A stretch of DNA of 64,000 bases, from positions 434,001 through 498,000 of the forward strand of contig NW_004457735.1 of NCBI RefSeq assembly GCF_000203815.1, in the 5' to 3' direction. The notes under the pieces are model-generated. The model was not told the origin of the DNA. It saw nothing but the letters and a program-made list of their open reading frames with translations, and did no database searches. Made by a program: the position numbers and the translations under genes. This DNA comes from Cavenderia fasciculata (lineage: Eukaryota; Evosea; Eumycetozoa; Acytosteliales; Cavenderiaceae). This document shows positions 1 through 12,968 of this stretch, in pieces (within the stretch, counting starts at the first letter, position 1; each line of letters starts with the position of its first letter).

Positions 1-2
1 TT

Positions 3-2522
3 GATAATCCACATTGGAAAGGTGGAGATTATATTTATACTCAACAACAAAATGATAAAAAGAAATCAGATAATTTTGTTCAAAGTCCAATCAAAGAGGA
101 ACAACCAAAAGATAAACTTGATTTTTATATCACAAGTACCAATCCAAAAGATATTCAAGCTATGGTTCAATACCTCCATTATCTTTCACAATGTAAAACT
201 ACAGTACCTCTAAACGAAGATGAAAAGGGACCTGTCTTTACAGAATTTAAAAGTGACAAACAAGTTTACTTTCTGACTAGAACCAATGCTGCAATCATCA
301 TTGAAGCAGTCAATCAAACGGCACTAGCCGAAATGGAATCCAAAATTAAAAATTTTATATTAAAGATTAAAACTGTATGTAATATATATATATATATTGA
401 TATAAACTCTAATACAATCAAAGTTGTTGATTATTAATATTATTTATTATTTAATATTTAATAATTAGGTAATGAAAGAATATAAATTGGAACCATTTGA
501 AGCAGACTATTTAAGTCAAAAGAAAATATTTGAAGATATTCAAATTAAATATCCAAGTATTAGAATGGAGCGTATTGCATCTGTGATAGACTCTGCGTCG
601 ACTGTATCCATTCAAGGGACCTCTGAAAAGGTAAATGAGGTACACCAATATTTAGACCAAACACTGGAGAATTTCAAAGCTGTTCCAATTGTACTACAAG
701 ATGATTTCAAGATAAAGGTGAAGTTGTTGGCTGCCAGAATCCAATCTATTATAAAGCGTATTGCTGATAATCAAGACTCGACTGTACAAGTATTACTCCA
801 CTACAAAAAGTTTGAAGAGTTTAAAATCAATTTCAAGACACTGGTTGCCTATGGAAACAAAGATGATGCTACCAATCTTGCACAAGAAATCAAGTCTTAT
901 AGTGACGCACTTGTTCAGATTGAATCAAGACCAGACAATATCAAGCAATTGACTAGAATGTTGATCATTGACAAGACAGGTTTAAAAGAACAAATTGAAC
1001 AAGATTTCAATGCCAACATTATCAGTGACGTCGACGTAATTAGAATCACTGCCGAGTCAATTGAAGATGCCAAGTCTGTTGAAAAACAACTTCAAGACTT
1101 ACTTTTAAATCAACCCAAGGATACAAAACGTATTGAATTTAAATGTATTATTTATAAAGTATGTAAAAACTAAATCAAAGTATAAAAAATGTAACAACTT
1201 TTAACATTTATAATCTATTTAGTTAATGGTAGCATCAAGAATTGTGTTTAGAGAAAGAGATGTTTCAGTCAAGTTTAATAATAATGATTATACAGCTACG
1301 GTGATGGGAGAGCCCAAAGGTGTGGCCAAGGTGTATCAAAGTATATTGGATGAAAAGAAAAAGATTGAAGCTTCAATGATATCAGAATCAATCACAATCG
1401 ATCAAAACGAACATGATATTCTCTTTGATACCACTCAAAGACACAACTCTAATTTACAAAAGAAATGTGAAGTATCTATTGAACTTGTTGACACCGACAC
1501 CATTACCAACCCCCAACAACAACAAGTCCGTGAAGCACCGATGAGTTTGACACTGTCAAACAAAAGAACACTTGTAATCAAATACGGACAAATTGAAAAA
1601 GAGCAAGTAGATGCTATTGTCAACCCTGCCAACTCTGATCTTCAACATGGTGGCGGTGCTGCAGCATCAATCGCAAAGGCTGCAGGTCCAGACCTAGAAT
1701 CTTATTGTAACAAATACGTCAGTCGCCATGGTCTGGTGCGGGTTGGATCATCAATCCTTACCTCGCCATACAATATCCCCACATGTAAACATATCATCCA
1801 TTGTGTAGGTCCAAACCTATCAATTCCAAGTGAAGCAGCCAAAAAAGAGTTGTTGCTAAAGAATACCATACATTCAGCCCTTCACCTAGCAGAGATGCAT
1901 AGGGTCGAATCTGTTGCATTACCAGCCATTAGCTCAGGTATCTTTGGATACAATATCAAAGATTCTGCACCAATAATGATTGCAATCGCAATCGAATTCC
2001 TTGAAGGCTCGGCCAAAAATCTCAAAGAGATTAGATTTGTTGATATCAACAACGACACTCTCTCTACTCTAAAAAGTGCACTAGATGCACATCAAAAGCC
2101 AAAACCAGTTTTTGGTAGCCCGACTCAAATCAAGTCAATATCAAGGGAGAGCATTGATTATACTGTAAATAACGTGGTTGCTCAAACCCCTCTTCTATAC
2201 ACTTGGAAATGGCAAGAAAACAATGGAGAGATGATGCCATACGATAGAGATCAAGCAGAACAAATCGAAGCAGCTTATAATGCAAGAAAACCATCTCTCG
2301 AGGTTATTGGTGATCTGCATGGTATTAAGAATGGAACAAACTATTATGTACGATTCCCAGATTATAATAAGCCTACTTCATGGTATCAAGTTAGAACCAA
2401 AGATCCTTACACCCATCGTCTTGTAACTAGAACACAATTATCTAATCCTTCTACTACAACAACAACAACAACAACAACTACAACTGACAATAGATATTTC
2501 CCACAACAAATCAATCAACAAA

Positions 2523-2563
<41 letters not shown>

Positions 2564-3530
2564 TCAACAACTAAATTGTTGAAAATTAAGGTTATTGGTA
2601 AATTGGAATCAATCAAGATGTTTAAAGAGGAATTTAAAAAGATTATTTTGGAGAATAGAAAGAGCATCAAAGTGGACAAGAACTTGGGAGCTGATGATGA
2701 AATGATGATTATGAGTACTGCCAAAGATTTGGGTGTGATCATGAAAAAGGTAGAGGTCATCAATGGTGGTAGCACTGGTGGATACACATTGGAAGGTCTA
2801 CAAAACAAGGTATCTGAAATCCAAATCCTCATTCTAGAACATTCAACTCAATCACAAGCCATGCAATACCCCCCTCTATGGAACAAAGATCATAAAAAGT
2901 GTTATACCAATTTATCAAGAGGAACGGAATGGGATAGAATCCAAAAAAGAATGAATCTAACAATGCCAAACACTACCATTACAAACATTCAATTTATTCA
3001 AAATGAAGAAGTTTTTATCAAGTTTTATCAAAGACAAGAATTATTAAAATTAAAAAATGTATCACCTGTATGTAACTAATATATATATATATATAAGTAT
3101 AATATATTTATTAATCAATTTATTTATTTATTTATTTATTTATTTATTTTTCAATTAGAATGAACTTGAACTATTCCATGGAACTAGAACTACAGATCCA
3201 TCAATGATATGTCATAGTAGCGATGGATTTGATTTTAGATTCTCAAATGACCAATGTATGTGGGGAAATGGAAACTATTTTGCTGTCAATGCTTCCTATT
3301 CTCACAACTACTCATTTGCCAAAGCAAACCAAAGACAATTTATTCTTGCCTTGGTGTTGACCGGTAATTCGCTCCCATGTGCCGCAGAACGACTCAGAAT
3401 CCCACCATACCTACCAAACTCGCAAAACGAGAGATACGATACTGTATCTGGTCATACAAACGGAAGTACTGTCTATATCTCTTATGATAATGCATTATCA
3501 TATCCATATTATCTAATCACTTATCAATAA
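3..3530 (+). CDS. PARP14-like macro/WWE/ADP-ribosyltransferase, 5' end outside window
   Basis: Four exons in phase (3-374, 469-1158, 1223-3067, 3159-3530) encode the last 1092 residues of a multidomain protein; the start lies upstream. Numbering the visible part from 1, residues 1-450 resemble the repeated KH-like segments of PARP14. A macro domain (about 460-645) has the ADP-ribose-binding signature VNPANSDLQHGGG and the HCVGP strand. A WWE domain (about 675-760) has paired Trp residues and YYVRFPDYNKP. The catalytic ADP-ribosyltransferase domain (about 890-1092) has FHGTR (His of the triad) and GNGNYFAVNASYS (Tyr). The position of the PARP1 catalytic Glu appears hydrophobic (PYYLIT), as in PARP14-type mono-ADP-ribosyltransferases. 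Role inferred from family: mono-ADP-ribosylation and reading of ADP-ribose marks. Poly-Thr and poly-Asn runs lie between the WWE and catalytic domains. Confidence 0.9.
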
Positions 3531-4252
3531 TTTAAATTAAATTAAATTAAATTAAATAAATGCATCACATCACATCACTGCACTGTCAACAGTAAAAGAT
3601 CTTATTTGTCTTATACACACGAATGAATGAACCCAACTACGAGAACCGACTTGCGTTTGTTTGTTTGTGTGTGTGTGTGTGTGTGTGAAGATCGATATCG
3701 ACACGCACAATGAAGATGGTTAATAATAATCGTTGTCGTTCACGATCGAGAGATGTGTTTGTTTGAAGATCATCATATCGACTTTACGACAAAGAGATAG
3801 AGATGTTGAAAAGTGTTGTGTTGCGAGAGTGAGTAATCCAAAGTCAAGACAGTACGATCTAAGTTTGGTGAGGCACTCTGATCTGTGTGTGTGTGAGTGT
3901 CTGCACCCGACCAAGTTTGGTGTTTGTGTCAGACACAACCACCTCTGTTTTTGCTAAAACTTGGTTGGGTGCAAGGTTTTTTGGGTTTGGTTGGGGGTAA
4001 AGGGAAGATCCACCCTACCCTTTTTGAGTTTGGGTTTTTAAAGCACATATATAAATATATATAATCAATCACACTTCTTCTTTTATTTTCTTTAAATCAA
4101 AACATTTACATTTACATTGTTGTTGATTTAAATAGAATCACTTTTATTAGTACTATTACTATTACAATAACTAACTTATTACAAATCTAGATAGATAGAT
4201 AGATAAGAGATCAACAAGATATATATATAAAGAAGATATATACATATAAAGA
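3531..4252. other. Intergenic region with GT microsatellite
   Basis: About 720 bases between the ADP-ribosyltransferase stop and the kinase start. It holds a (GT)n run near 3666-3687, a G/T-rich stretch near 3960-4030, and A/T-rich DNA with GATA repeats just before the kinase ATG, probably its promoter and leader. Short open frames on both strands around 3720-3957 overlap each other, have no recognisable domain and are not called. Confidence 0.6.
3666..3687. repeat. (GT)n microsatellite
   Basis: A run of about eleven GT units in the intergenic DNA upstream of the kinase gene. Confidence 0.9.
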
Positions 4253-5585
4253 ATGCCATTATCAGATTATGAATTACACAAAGAGTTGGGAAGGTATGTT
4301 ATATCTATCTATGTATTATATATACAAATACAAACACTACTATAGTTGGTGATCTTGCAATTTGATCTATCTTTCGATCACATGAAAGATCAATCAAAAG
4401 TAGTACTTTGACTAATTTATACTTTTTTTTTCTTTTTTTTTTTTTTTTTTATAAATATATAGAGGAGCCTTTTCAATTGTTTATTTGGTTACAGAAAAGA
4501 AGACAAAGAAACAATGGGCTATGAAAGTAATTGATAGAAAGTCTTCATCAAAGGCTGCACTTCAAACTGAAATTGAAATCATGAAGAAAATTGATCATCC
4601 AAGTATGTTTTATTATGTTATGTTTGTTAATGTTACTATTGCTAACAATAACTTGTTGTTTGATAATTATCTATAGATATTGTTAAAATGTATGAATACT
4701 TTGAATCGACGGATAAGATTTATTTGGTGGTAGAGTTGGTGACTGGTGGTCCATTGTTTGACAAGATCATGGAAAAGAAATCATTCACAGAAAAGGAAGC
4801 AAGAACCATTGTCAAACAATTACTCGAATCTTTGCAATACCTACATAGCATGGGTATCGTACATCGTGATCTCAAACCAGAGAATCTCCTTTTGAAAAAT
4901 GAAAGTGATCTAACTATTGCACTATCTGATTTTGGTCTCTCTAAAATCCTTGCCGATGATGTATTTATGAAAACTACTTGTGGTACTCCATCTTATGTTG
5001 GTATGTAAAGAAAAGGAAAAGAAAAGAAAAGGAAAAGAAAAAAGAAAAAGAAAAAGAAAAGAAAAAGATGGATGAATATTAATATTTATTTAATTTACTT
5101 TTTTTTTTTTAGCTCCAGAAGTATTAAATAATATTAGTAATGCACCAACTGCCTATTCGGAAGCAGTTGATATGTGGGCAGTTGGAGTGATTGCTTATAT
5201 CTTGTTGTGTGGATTCCCACCATTTTACAGTGACGATATTAGAAAGTTGTTTGAGAGTATTTTGAATGCTAGTTATGATTTCCCAGACGACTATTGGAAG
5301 AATATATCAAAAGAAGCCAAACATTTTATTAATTGTTTCTTGACGGTCGACCCCTCCAAACGTTACTCTGCCAAGATGTCACTCGCCCATCCATGGATCA
5401 CTCAAGCCCCACAATCACATCCACTGCCACACTGGAACGACCAAATCAAAAAATATGTGGTCATTCGTCGTAATGAATCTAAAAAGTTTGGTGCCGAGTT
5501 GGTCTTTACTCGACCCATTGTAACTCCTCAAACTGGTGCTGCTGGTACAACCACCACTACTACTTCTCCTTCATCTAAAAAATAA
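4253..5585 (+). CDS. CaMK-family Ser/Thr kinase, myosin light chain kinase-like
   Basis: Four exons (4253-4293, 4463-4602, 4677-5000, 5113-5585) join in phase to a protein of 325 residues. The kinase domain fills nearly all of it: glycine loop ELGRGAFSIVYLV (from residue 11), ATP-binding Lys35 (AMKVID), HRDLKPENLL with catalytic Asp125, DFG with Asp145, and CGTPSYVAPEV where the exon 3/4 junction restores the APE motif. Sequence style and length resemble Dictyostelium MLCK-A, which phosphorylates the myosin regulatory light chain. A short tail after about residue 275 is rich in charged residues and Thr and lacks an obvious calmodulin-binding helix. Substrate is inferred only; other small dictyostelid CaMK kinases are equally possible. 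The first intron (4294-4462) has an unusually long T run before its acceptor. Confidence 0.92.
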
Positions 5586-6616
5586 TCATTCCAATCAAAT
5601 CAAATCAAATCAATAACAATAACTTAATAATAATAATAACTTAATAATAATTGACAATCTTCATTTATTTTCAACCGTCCATCCATCCATACATCCATCG
5701 ATCAATCACCTTTTTGAAAACAAAAAAGATGAAGTACGTCATCTTCTTCTTCTTCTCTCATATCCCACTCTACCCGCCATGTATATATATGTCCCCCCCA
5801 CACATAAATCAACAACAATCAATCAATCAAACTTGGTATATCATATCATTGCCTTTCCCCCTTTATAATCACAACAACATACAATACACTAACAATAATA
5901 AAATTAAATAAATTATTTATTTAATACATACATTGCTTATTTTGACTTCAAGTCATTGTCAACTACAGACACCGTTGAGATAGATATTTGAAACACGTGA
6001 TCACAAAGATCTCCTTTTCAGGGAGAAAGTTTGGATCTTTGTGGAACGGTACGGTTTTTTTGTTGTTTCAACCATCACGTGAAATTGAGTTCAAAAGTCA
6101 AGTGGAGACTTTTTGACAATACCATTTGTTTTACTACATACAGTTATATATAGATAGAGATAGAGAGATAGAGATAGATAGATAACTTATCTATTTTATT
6201 TATTTGTTAATTTTGAAAGACACAAGCCGACTTTGTAAACTTTTCAGCAAGGAAGGAAGCATCGAAGCACAGAAAGCGCAAGGAAGCAAACCCAAACAAA
6301 AAAACAAATTAATATCTTAATCTCACACCTGACTATCGTAATACAATATAATATATTATTTCATTCATTGAATTATTATTATTGTTAATATTAATTGTAA
6401 GAGACAGACACTAGAGAGAGAGAGACAGAAAGAAGAAGAAGAAAGATAGAGGGGTCTTTGATATTAATCATTATCTTTTTGTGAATATTAGATTATACTA
6501 GTAGTATAAAGAATAAAAGAAGAACTTCTCTCATAAGAATAATATAGTATAGTATAATTGATAATTATTAGAAGGACACAAGGAAGTTAGGAGTTAGGAG
6601 TCACACAGTTTATAGG
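5586..6616. other. Intergenic region, likely promoter of the PIP kinase fusion gene
   Basis: About 1 kb of A/T-rich DNA. Nothing here reads as a gene: the open frame at 5651-5911 is low-complexity and has no domain. The stretch 6140-6600 contains GATA, AGAG and TATA-like simple sequence and probably forms the promoter and 5' leader of the next gene. Confidence 0.5.
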
Positions 6617-9600
6617 ATGACTATATGTCAACCAACTATATCAGGTAGTTGGTTATTCTGGACTAGTTTGCCATTGAGTTCTCTTGTCATTCAACAGTCT
6701 TCACCAACACCACCAACTACATCATCATCATCATCATCACTGTCAGTATCAACAGTAATAGATATACAACAACAACAACAACACCAGCAGCAAATACAAC
6801 TATTAAATAATCTAAACAAGGTATTTCAAGTTCAAAGGTATTCTGGACCACTTTGGTGGAATGACAAGTATAGAATATTACTCCTGCTAGATGACGGCAA
6901 CTCGAATGGATATATCATAGCATCGTCACCTACCAAAGAGGATGTTATTGCAAATTGGGAGATTTTAAAGGCTGTCTATATGGACAAGGTCGAGCAGAGT
7001 GGTCTGTCGACATTCTCTGCTTCGTTTCTCTTGCAACTGTACAAAAAATTGGCTAAAAAGATGGTAAAGATTGAAGGTGGTCTGTCAGCCTCTGTCTCTC
7101 CATTTGACTATAGTGCAACAGACTATACATTTAAAAACTCTCGTATATTGACACCAACAAAGTCTACTCCTCAAAAGGATAAAGATAACAACCATAACAA
7201 CCATAATCGTGAACAAATGAAATCATCGGCTGGTTGGAGTGGTGGAGCTGTTCCATCACCTCAACCATCTCAACAACAACAACAAGGTAGTGGTCATCAT
7301 GTTGGATCACCAAATAATAATAATAATAATAATAATTGTAATACTATAAATAATCAACAATCATTTACAACGTACAAGATATTGGAGGAATTTGGGTCAA
7401 GTACATCTGATGGTGGTTCAAAGATTGGTATTGGGAGACAGAGAAGAGTTGCCTTGTTGTTTAGGGTATTGTATTGTGAGAATTCTGTATCGATTCTTGA
7501 CAAGACCTTTGCCAAGCAGTTCCCAGACAATGGATGGGTAGAGTGGATGGACGAGCGGACTGGTATGCGTCCGGTGCATGTGGCGGTCGAGCGACAAGAT
7601 GTACCGCTCATCAAGTACTTGCTGGAGCGAAACAGCGACACGAGCAGTAAAGACACGCAGGGGTGGAGTCCACTACACTTTTCAGCGTTTGCTGGCAACT
7701 TGGATATCTGTCAACTGCTCATTGAGCAGGGTGCAGCGGTCATGTCCATCTCCAAGGACGGTACACTGCCACTACACTATCTAGCACGTCATACATTTGA
7801 TAAACCACAGTCTATCAAATTCTTTGCTATCCTCGAACTACTTTTGGCCAAGGGTACACCGATCGACGCCAAGACGATTCGTGGTGAGACTGCTCTGCAC
7901 CGTGCATGCTTTTTCGGGAGTATGCAGGTGGTTTCATTCCTCATTGATCACGGTGCACAGCTTAATATCCAAAACAAGCGTGGTGAGACACCACTGTTCT
8001 TTGCGGTGATTGGACGTCACCGTACTATCGTCACTACGTTGGTTGAAAATGGTGCCGACTGTGTACTTGGTGGTGCCACGGGCAATTCACTCGACGCCTC
8101 TAAAATGACCGAGCAGACAGACTTGTTTTATTTCTTGTGTGGCTTTGCTCAATCACTCGAATCATTCCAATACAATGAAGAGGATGATGAGGTTGAATCA
8201 GAGGATCCTCAAAATGTAGATAATAATCAAAATAATAATAATGTAAATAGTCATAAACATAAACATGGTCAAGATTGCCAACATGGTCACGATACAGATA
8301 ACAACAACGATGATGATGATGATGATAATAATAATAATGAACAAAAGGAAGAACATAGTTCATTACAATACCAATTAATAGAAAAGAAATTAAAGGAAAA
8401 GAATGACAAACTTAAAATTCATCATCGTATGTATATAGTGAAGAAAAGACAATTAACATCCATGTCAACTAACAAATATTTCTTCTTTTGTTCAATATAG
8501 ATAATTTTTATCCACATTTATTTGTATTGACTGATTTTAAAGGACCTACATGGTGTTCATTGTGTGGATACTTTTTATGGGGACTTCGTAAACAAGGATT
8601 CTCGTGTGAGGCTTGTGGTTACATTGCTCATCCAAAGTGTAAAAAGAGGGCAATCCTCCAAGAGAGTTGTATGATCCTCAAACAAAATCGTCCTCAAGAT
8701 CTAACTTCATCGACCAATAGTAATGGCAGTAGTAGTACTTCATCAGAACAACAAAGAAGTTTAACAAGCTCAGTCAATGAATATTTATCTGCAAGTGGTC
8801 AACATCAACAACCTTTATTAAAACAATCAAGTATGAAATATATATATATTTATATTATAATATAATATTCATATTTATTTAATCAATATTTTTTATTTTT
8901 ATTAGTTAATAGAAAAAGATTAGAAAGTTTATATAATCAATTTAATCAATTGGATAAAGAACAACAAGGATGTATTCATCAAAAGGAATTTGGTCAATGT
9001 TTGGGTTCACTTATTAGTGAATCAAAATTCTTTTATGAAGCTCTTTTCAATGCATTCGATTCCAATCATGATGGTAAAATGGATTTAAAGGACTTTTTAC
9101 GTGGAGTATCAGTTTTACAAAATAGTTCATTTGATGAACAAATTCATTGTAAATATTTGTACAAATATAATATATACATTCACTTTATTAATTTTTAATT
9201 TATTTAATTTTAGTTGCATTTTCAATGTTGGATGTTAATCGTAGAGGATATATAACTCTTAGAGAATTTATTTATGTAGTGGAATCGATTCAAGTATCAT
9301 TATCTGCTTTGAGTATTAAAATAATGTCACCCCAGAAAATAGCAGAGCGTGTATTCCCAGAGACTTTGATATTCAAATTTATCCCAACTGGATTTGTCAG
9401 ATCAAAGGGACCGAATCGATCTGATTTACAACGATCCGATCAATCTATTCTCAGTCTACATCGAACATTGTCATTATCTTCATCATCCATTCCAGAGGAA
9501 GACCCAGCATCATCAACCAACTCTTCAACTTGTTCATCACCACTTTCACTTTCACCATCACCATCTATTGCTCTCAAAGCATCTTCTCTTCCCATTTTAC

Positions 9601-11453
9601 CAAAGTCTTCTGTAACTGATAATAGTAGTATCACTTCTTCTCTACCAGAGGCTGAGTCTGATTCTATTAATATAGATGCAGCAACAACAACAACAATTAC
9701 TGCTGCTGCATCATCATCAACATTGAATCGTAGTAATAGTACAAATAGTGTTTCGTCTGCGTCAATTGTTGCCAATGCATTGAATTCAATGGATAAAAAG
9801 TCAACTTCAACCTCCTCCTCTTCCTCTACAACAACTTTGACGAGTCAAGAATCGTCGTCATCATCATCACATTCCGCAATGTCACAATCCTTACCAGCCA
9901 ATTTAAAGAGTTTAATGGCCAAGGAAAACATACCACGCCACCACCCACAAGAATATACCAAGCAATTGAACCTTGAGGCCAAGATTACATTTGAAGATTA
10001 TAAACAAGCCATGATGTCACATTCATTTTTTATTCAAAGTATGGGTGTCATTGAAAGTGACACTAACAGCAATACCGCCGACTCGACGACCGTCAAGCAA
10101 AGTATTCGCGAAACCAATCTACTGAAAAAGTGGATGAGTTTTGAAGGAAAGGAAATTACATTGGGTCATGAAAGTTGGGAAACTATGCAATTTATTATGA
10201 TTGGTATTAGAAGAGCCATTGGTGAAACGATTACTTTACCAAATAGACCATTAAAACAAAAAGATTTTGAATTAATTGTTGAATTTAAATAGTAAGAAAA
10301 AGAAAAAAAAGGAAAAAAGGAAAAAACTAAAACAAATAATTAATTAATTCTTTTTATTTAGTAATGGATGGACATTTAAAGATCATTCACCATTCCCATT
10401 TAAAAGAATTAGGGAGATTTTAGAAATTGATTCAAAATATTTTATGTTTTCATTGGGACCAGAAAAGATATTTGGTAATCTATTGTTGGGTAATCTTTCG
10501 AATCTATGTGAAGTTGTCAGTAGTGGAAGAAGTGGATCCAGTTTCTTTAGATCAAATGAAGGTCGTTATTTAATTAAAACCATACCTCAAAATGAAGAAA
10601 CTGTCCTCAAGACAATCCTACCATCCTATCTACAACATTTAACAAAATATCCAAATAGTTTATTAGCTAAAACTCTTGGTTATTATAGGTATGAAGAAAA
10701 TAGATAATAAGAATTATTATTATTCTTTTTTTTATTAATTTTTTTTAGTATGTTTGGAGCAAAGGATTATAGATTTTTAGTAATGAATAATTTATTCTAT
10801 ACACCTCTACCAATACATGAAAAGTATGATTTGAAGGGATCTACTGTTGGAAGACACGTTGAACAATCGGCAGCAGAGGATGACGGCAATTTAAATGCCG
10901 AGATGGCACTTAAAGATTTGGATTTTAAGAGAAAGATAACCATTGGACCAGGATTCAAGGCACCATTGATGGAACAGATCGAACACGATACAAAGCTGCT
11001 AGAATCTCACAATATTTGCGATTACAGTCTGTTGGTTGGTGTTCATCGTGTCGATGAATACTCACCCATTGCACTTGCCTCGGATGACCATCTTTCCAAG
11101 GACATCTTTACTGTTCTCGATGAAGGATTCTTTAAAAAGTCGGGTGGAACAGCCCCCATCTTTAATCAACACTATGGTGGCATATTGTCATCCGACAAGA
11201 AAGAAGTCTACTTTATTGCAATCATTGATATCTTTACAACTTATGATTTTAGAAAGAAATATGAAAATATGTTTAAATCTTTGGTTCATGATTCTGTATG
11301 TAAACAAACAAACAAAAAATAGAATAGAATATCGTTCTCCTCTATTCTATTTATTAATATTTTTTTTTTTTATTATAGAATAAAATATCAGCAATTGATC
11401 CTGCAAGATATAGAAAGAGATTCCAACAATTACTTCAACATATTGTAGAGTAG
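6617..11453 (+). CDS. Ankyrin-C1-EF-hand-phosphatidylinositol phosphate kinase fusion
   Basis: Seven exons join in phase (6617-8426, 8501-8830, 8906-9148, 9214-10291, 10362-10688, 10749-11295, 11379-11453), giving 1469 residues. In order: an unrecognised N-terminal region with poly-Ser, poly-Gln and poly-Asn runs; ankyrin repeats (about 309-481); a C1-type zinc finger (about 606-655, HLFVLTDF then CSLC, CEAC, HPKC, C); one canonical EF-hand loop (DSNHDGKMDLKD) and one degenerate loop (DVNRRGYITLRE); a long Ser/Thr-rich linker; and a PIPK catalytic domain (about 1154-1469). The kinase part shows RYLIKTI (ATP Lys), KYDLKGSTVGR, CDYSLLVGVH and AIIDIFTTYDF. Family role: phosphorylation of phosphoinositides at membranes. 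The C1 and EF-hand modules suggest diacylglycerol and calcium input, which is inference. Poly-Asn and acidic runs near 8220-8340 sit next to the first intron. Confidence 0.9.
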
Positions 11454-11597
11454 TTCAAACAACTTTAACAACATCAAACAACAACACACAGCAACAAACC
11501 TCATATATCGATTCGAATCGATAATAAATAATGTTTGCTTGTAAATTATTATTATTTTCAACACAAGAGATACTGTATACAAAACAATAATTTATTA

Positions 11598-12015
11598 TTA
11601 TTTTTTTTTATGGTTATGGAAAATGATTTTGAATAGATAGTAAAAGCTAGAGCCATCAAAATGGGTGGTTTGGGGATTTCTAGAAGAGAGGATATGATAG
11701 TAGACTATTAACCATTTAATCAAAGTCAATATCAATGTCAATGTCAATATCGATATCGATATCAACATTTCCTCTCCTCCACCTCCACCATGACCACCAC
11801 CTCTTTTACCTCTTCTACCTCTTCCCCTTCTGGCAATAGTGTTTTCACTTTGGACTCCACCAGATACGGCGGTCACACAGGATGAACCCTTCATACCCTT
11901 TGATGGATTTGATAAATTGGTCAATGATTCTAATTTAATCAAAAGAATTAGTATAAACAATTTTTTTTGTTTTTGAATTTTGTTGTTGGTAATATTAATA
12001 TTTACTGAATAACAT
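11598..12015 (-). CDS. Small hssA-like Gly-rich protein
   Basis: A 10-base first exon (12015-12006) followed by a GTAAAT donor, an intron to 11930, and a second exon 11929-11598 give about 113 residues starting MLFKSLTNLSNPSKG. The Ser/Asn-rich start, the GGVQSENTIA segment and the following Gly/Arg-rich stretch resemble the hssA/2C/7E small-protein family of Dictyostelium, many of whose members also open with an SxSNP-like start and become Gly-rich. Function of that family is not known. After the Gly-rich stretch the open frame turns hydrophobic and then basic, unlike most relatives. In another frame the DNA would encode an Ile-Asp repeat ending at a stop near 11715, so the true C-terminus is uncertain. 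Call rests on pattern recognition. Confidence 0.5.
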
Positions 12016-12259
12016 GTTTGTTGTATTTTATATTTGATTGGTTGTATTTGTATATATTTAACTATCCCCAAAAATGACTATTTATATATTTTGGTCTATT
12101 CTCATTTCTGTCATTATTATAGATTTAATATATGTATCAATACTTTCTAAATCAGGAGAAAAAGTTATCGAGACTTTACCTTTTTAGAATTGCAATTCAG
12201 ATGAATCTGATTATAGAAGTTTTTTCAGATAATTAAATAGAAAAGAGTATCAGGTTTTT

Positions 12260-12936
12260 TTATTTTTGAAAGGAAGGAACAAAACTCCCTAATTGTGTAT
12301 GGTTCATACTGGTATGCAGCTGATAACTCGGTGCAATCATAGTTTGATATTCGTTTTCGATAAATCTAGATTCCCGGTTTATTAAAATTAGGATAGAGTC
12401 ATTAAATACTTCTCTGCCTATTTCATCAACAAGTGCATTAGGTATAGCATACAGGTCAACTTCATAGGTATTGAGATTGACCAAACATATTTCGAGCTTT
12501 GTATAATCTAGAAAATTTGATGTAACCATAGCTACCCATTGACAGCATTGAATACAAAATTCATATAACCATTGATTTCAACATAGTCACCGTTTGGGAT
12601 GGTGGCTAGTAATTTCGAATTGTTTCCAACAATATCCACTTCAAAGATGTATGATGGACAATTATACGGCGAACCTCTGGCATTTAGTCCAGCATAAAAC
12701 TTGGAGTTAAATTGATACATCTCGGTTGAGTAGTAGCAAATATTGGGAACATCAAATGTAATGATCTTTGATGTCATATCTCCAGTCACTGAGTTATATA
12801 TGACAAATACCATCTGTCCGTATTGATTTGCTACTTGGTTTGGTCCCCCCATATAACATGTATTTGTTGTTTCATTGTACGATGATTGAATGAATAATCC
12901 GTTACTTGTAACTGGTAAAGTTATTACATCTCTATA

Positions 12937-12968
<32 letters not shown>

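Noticed and set aside
5651-5911. Forward open frame after the kinase gene
   Set aside because: Low-complexity His/Pro/Ile/Asn composition, no domain, no splice partner; likely 3' non-coding DNA.
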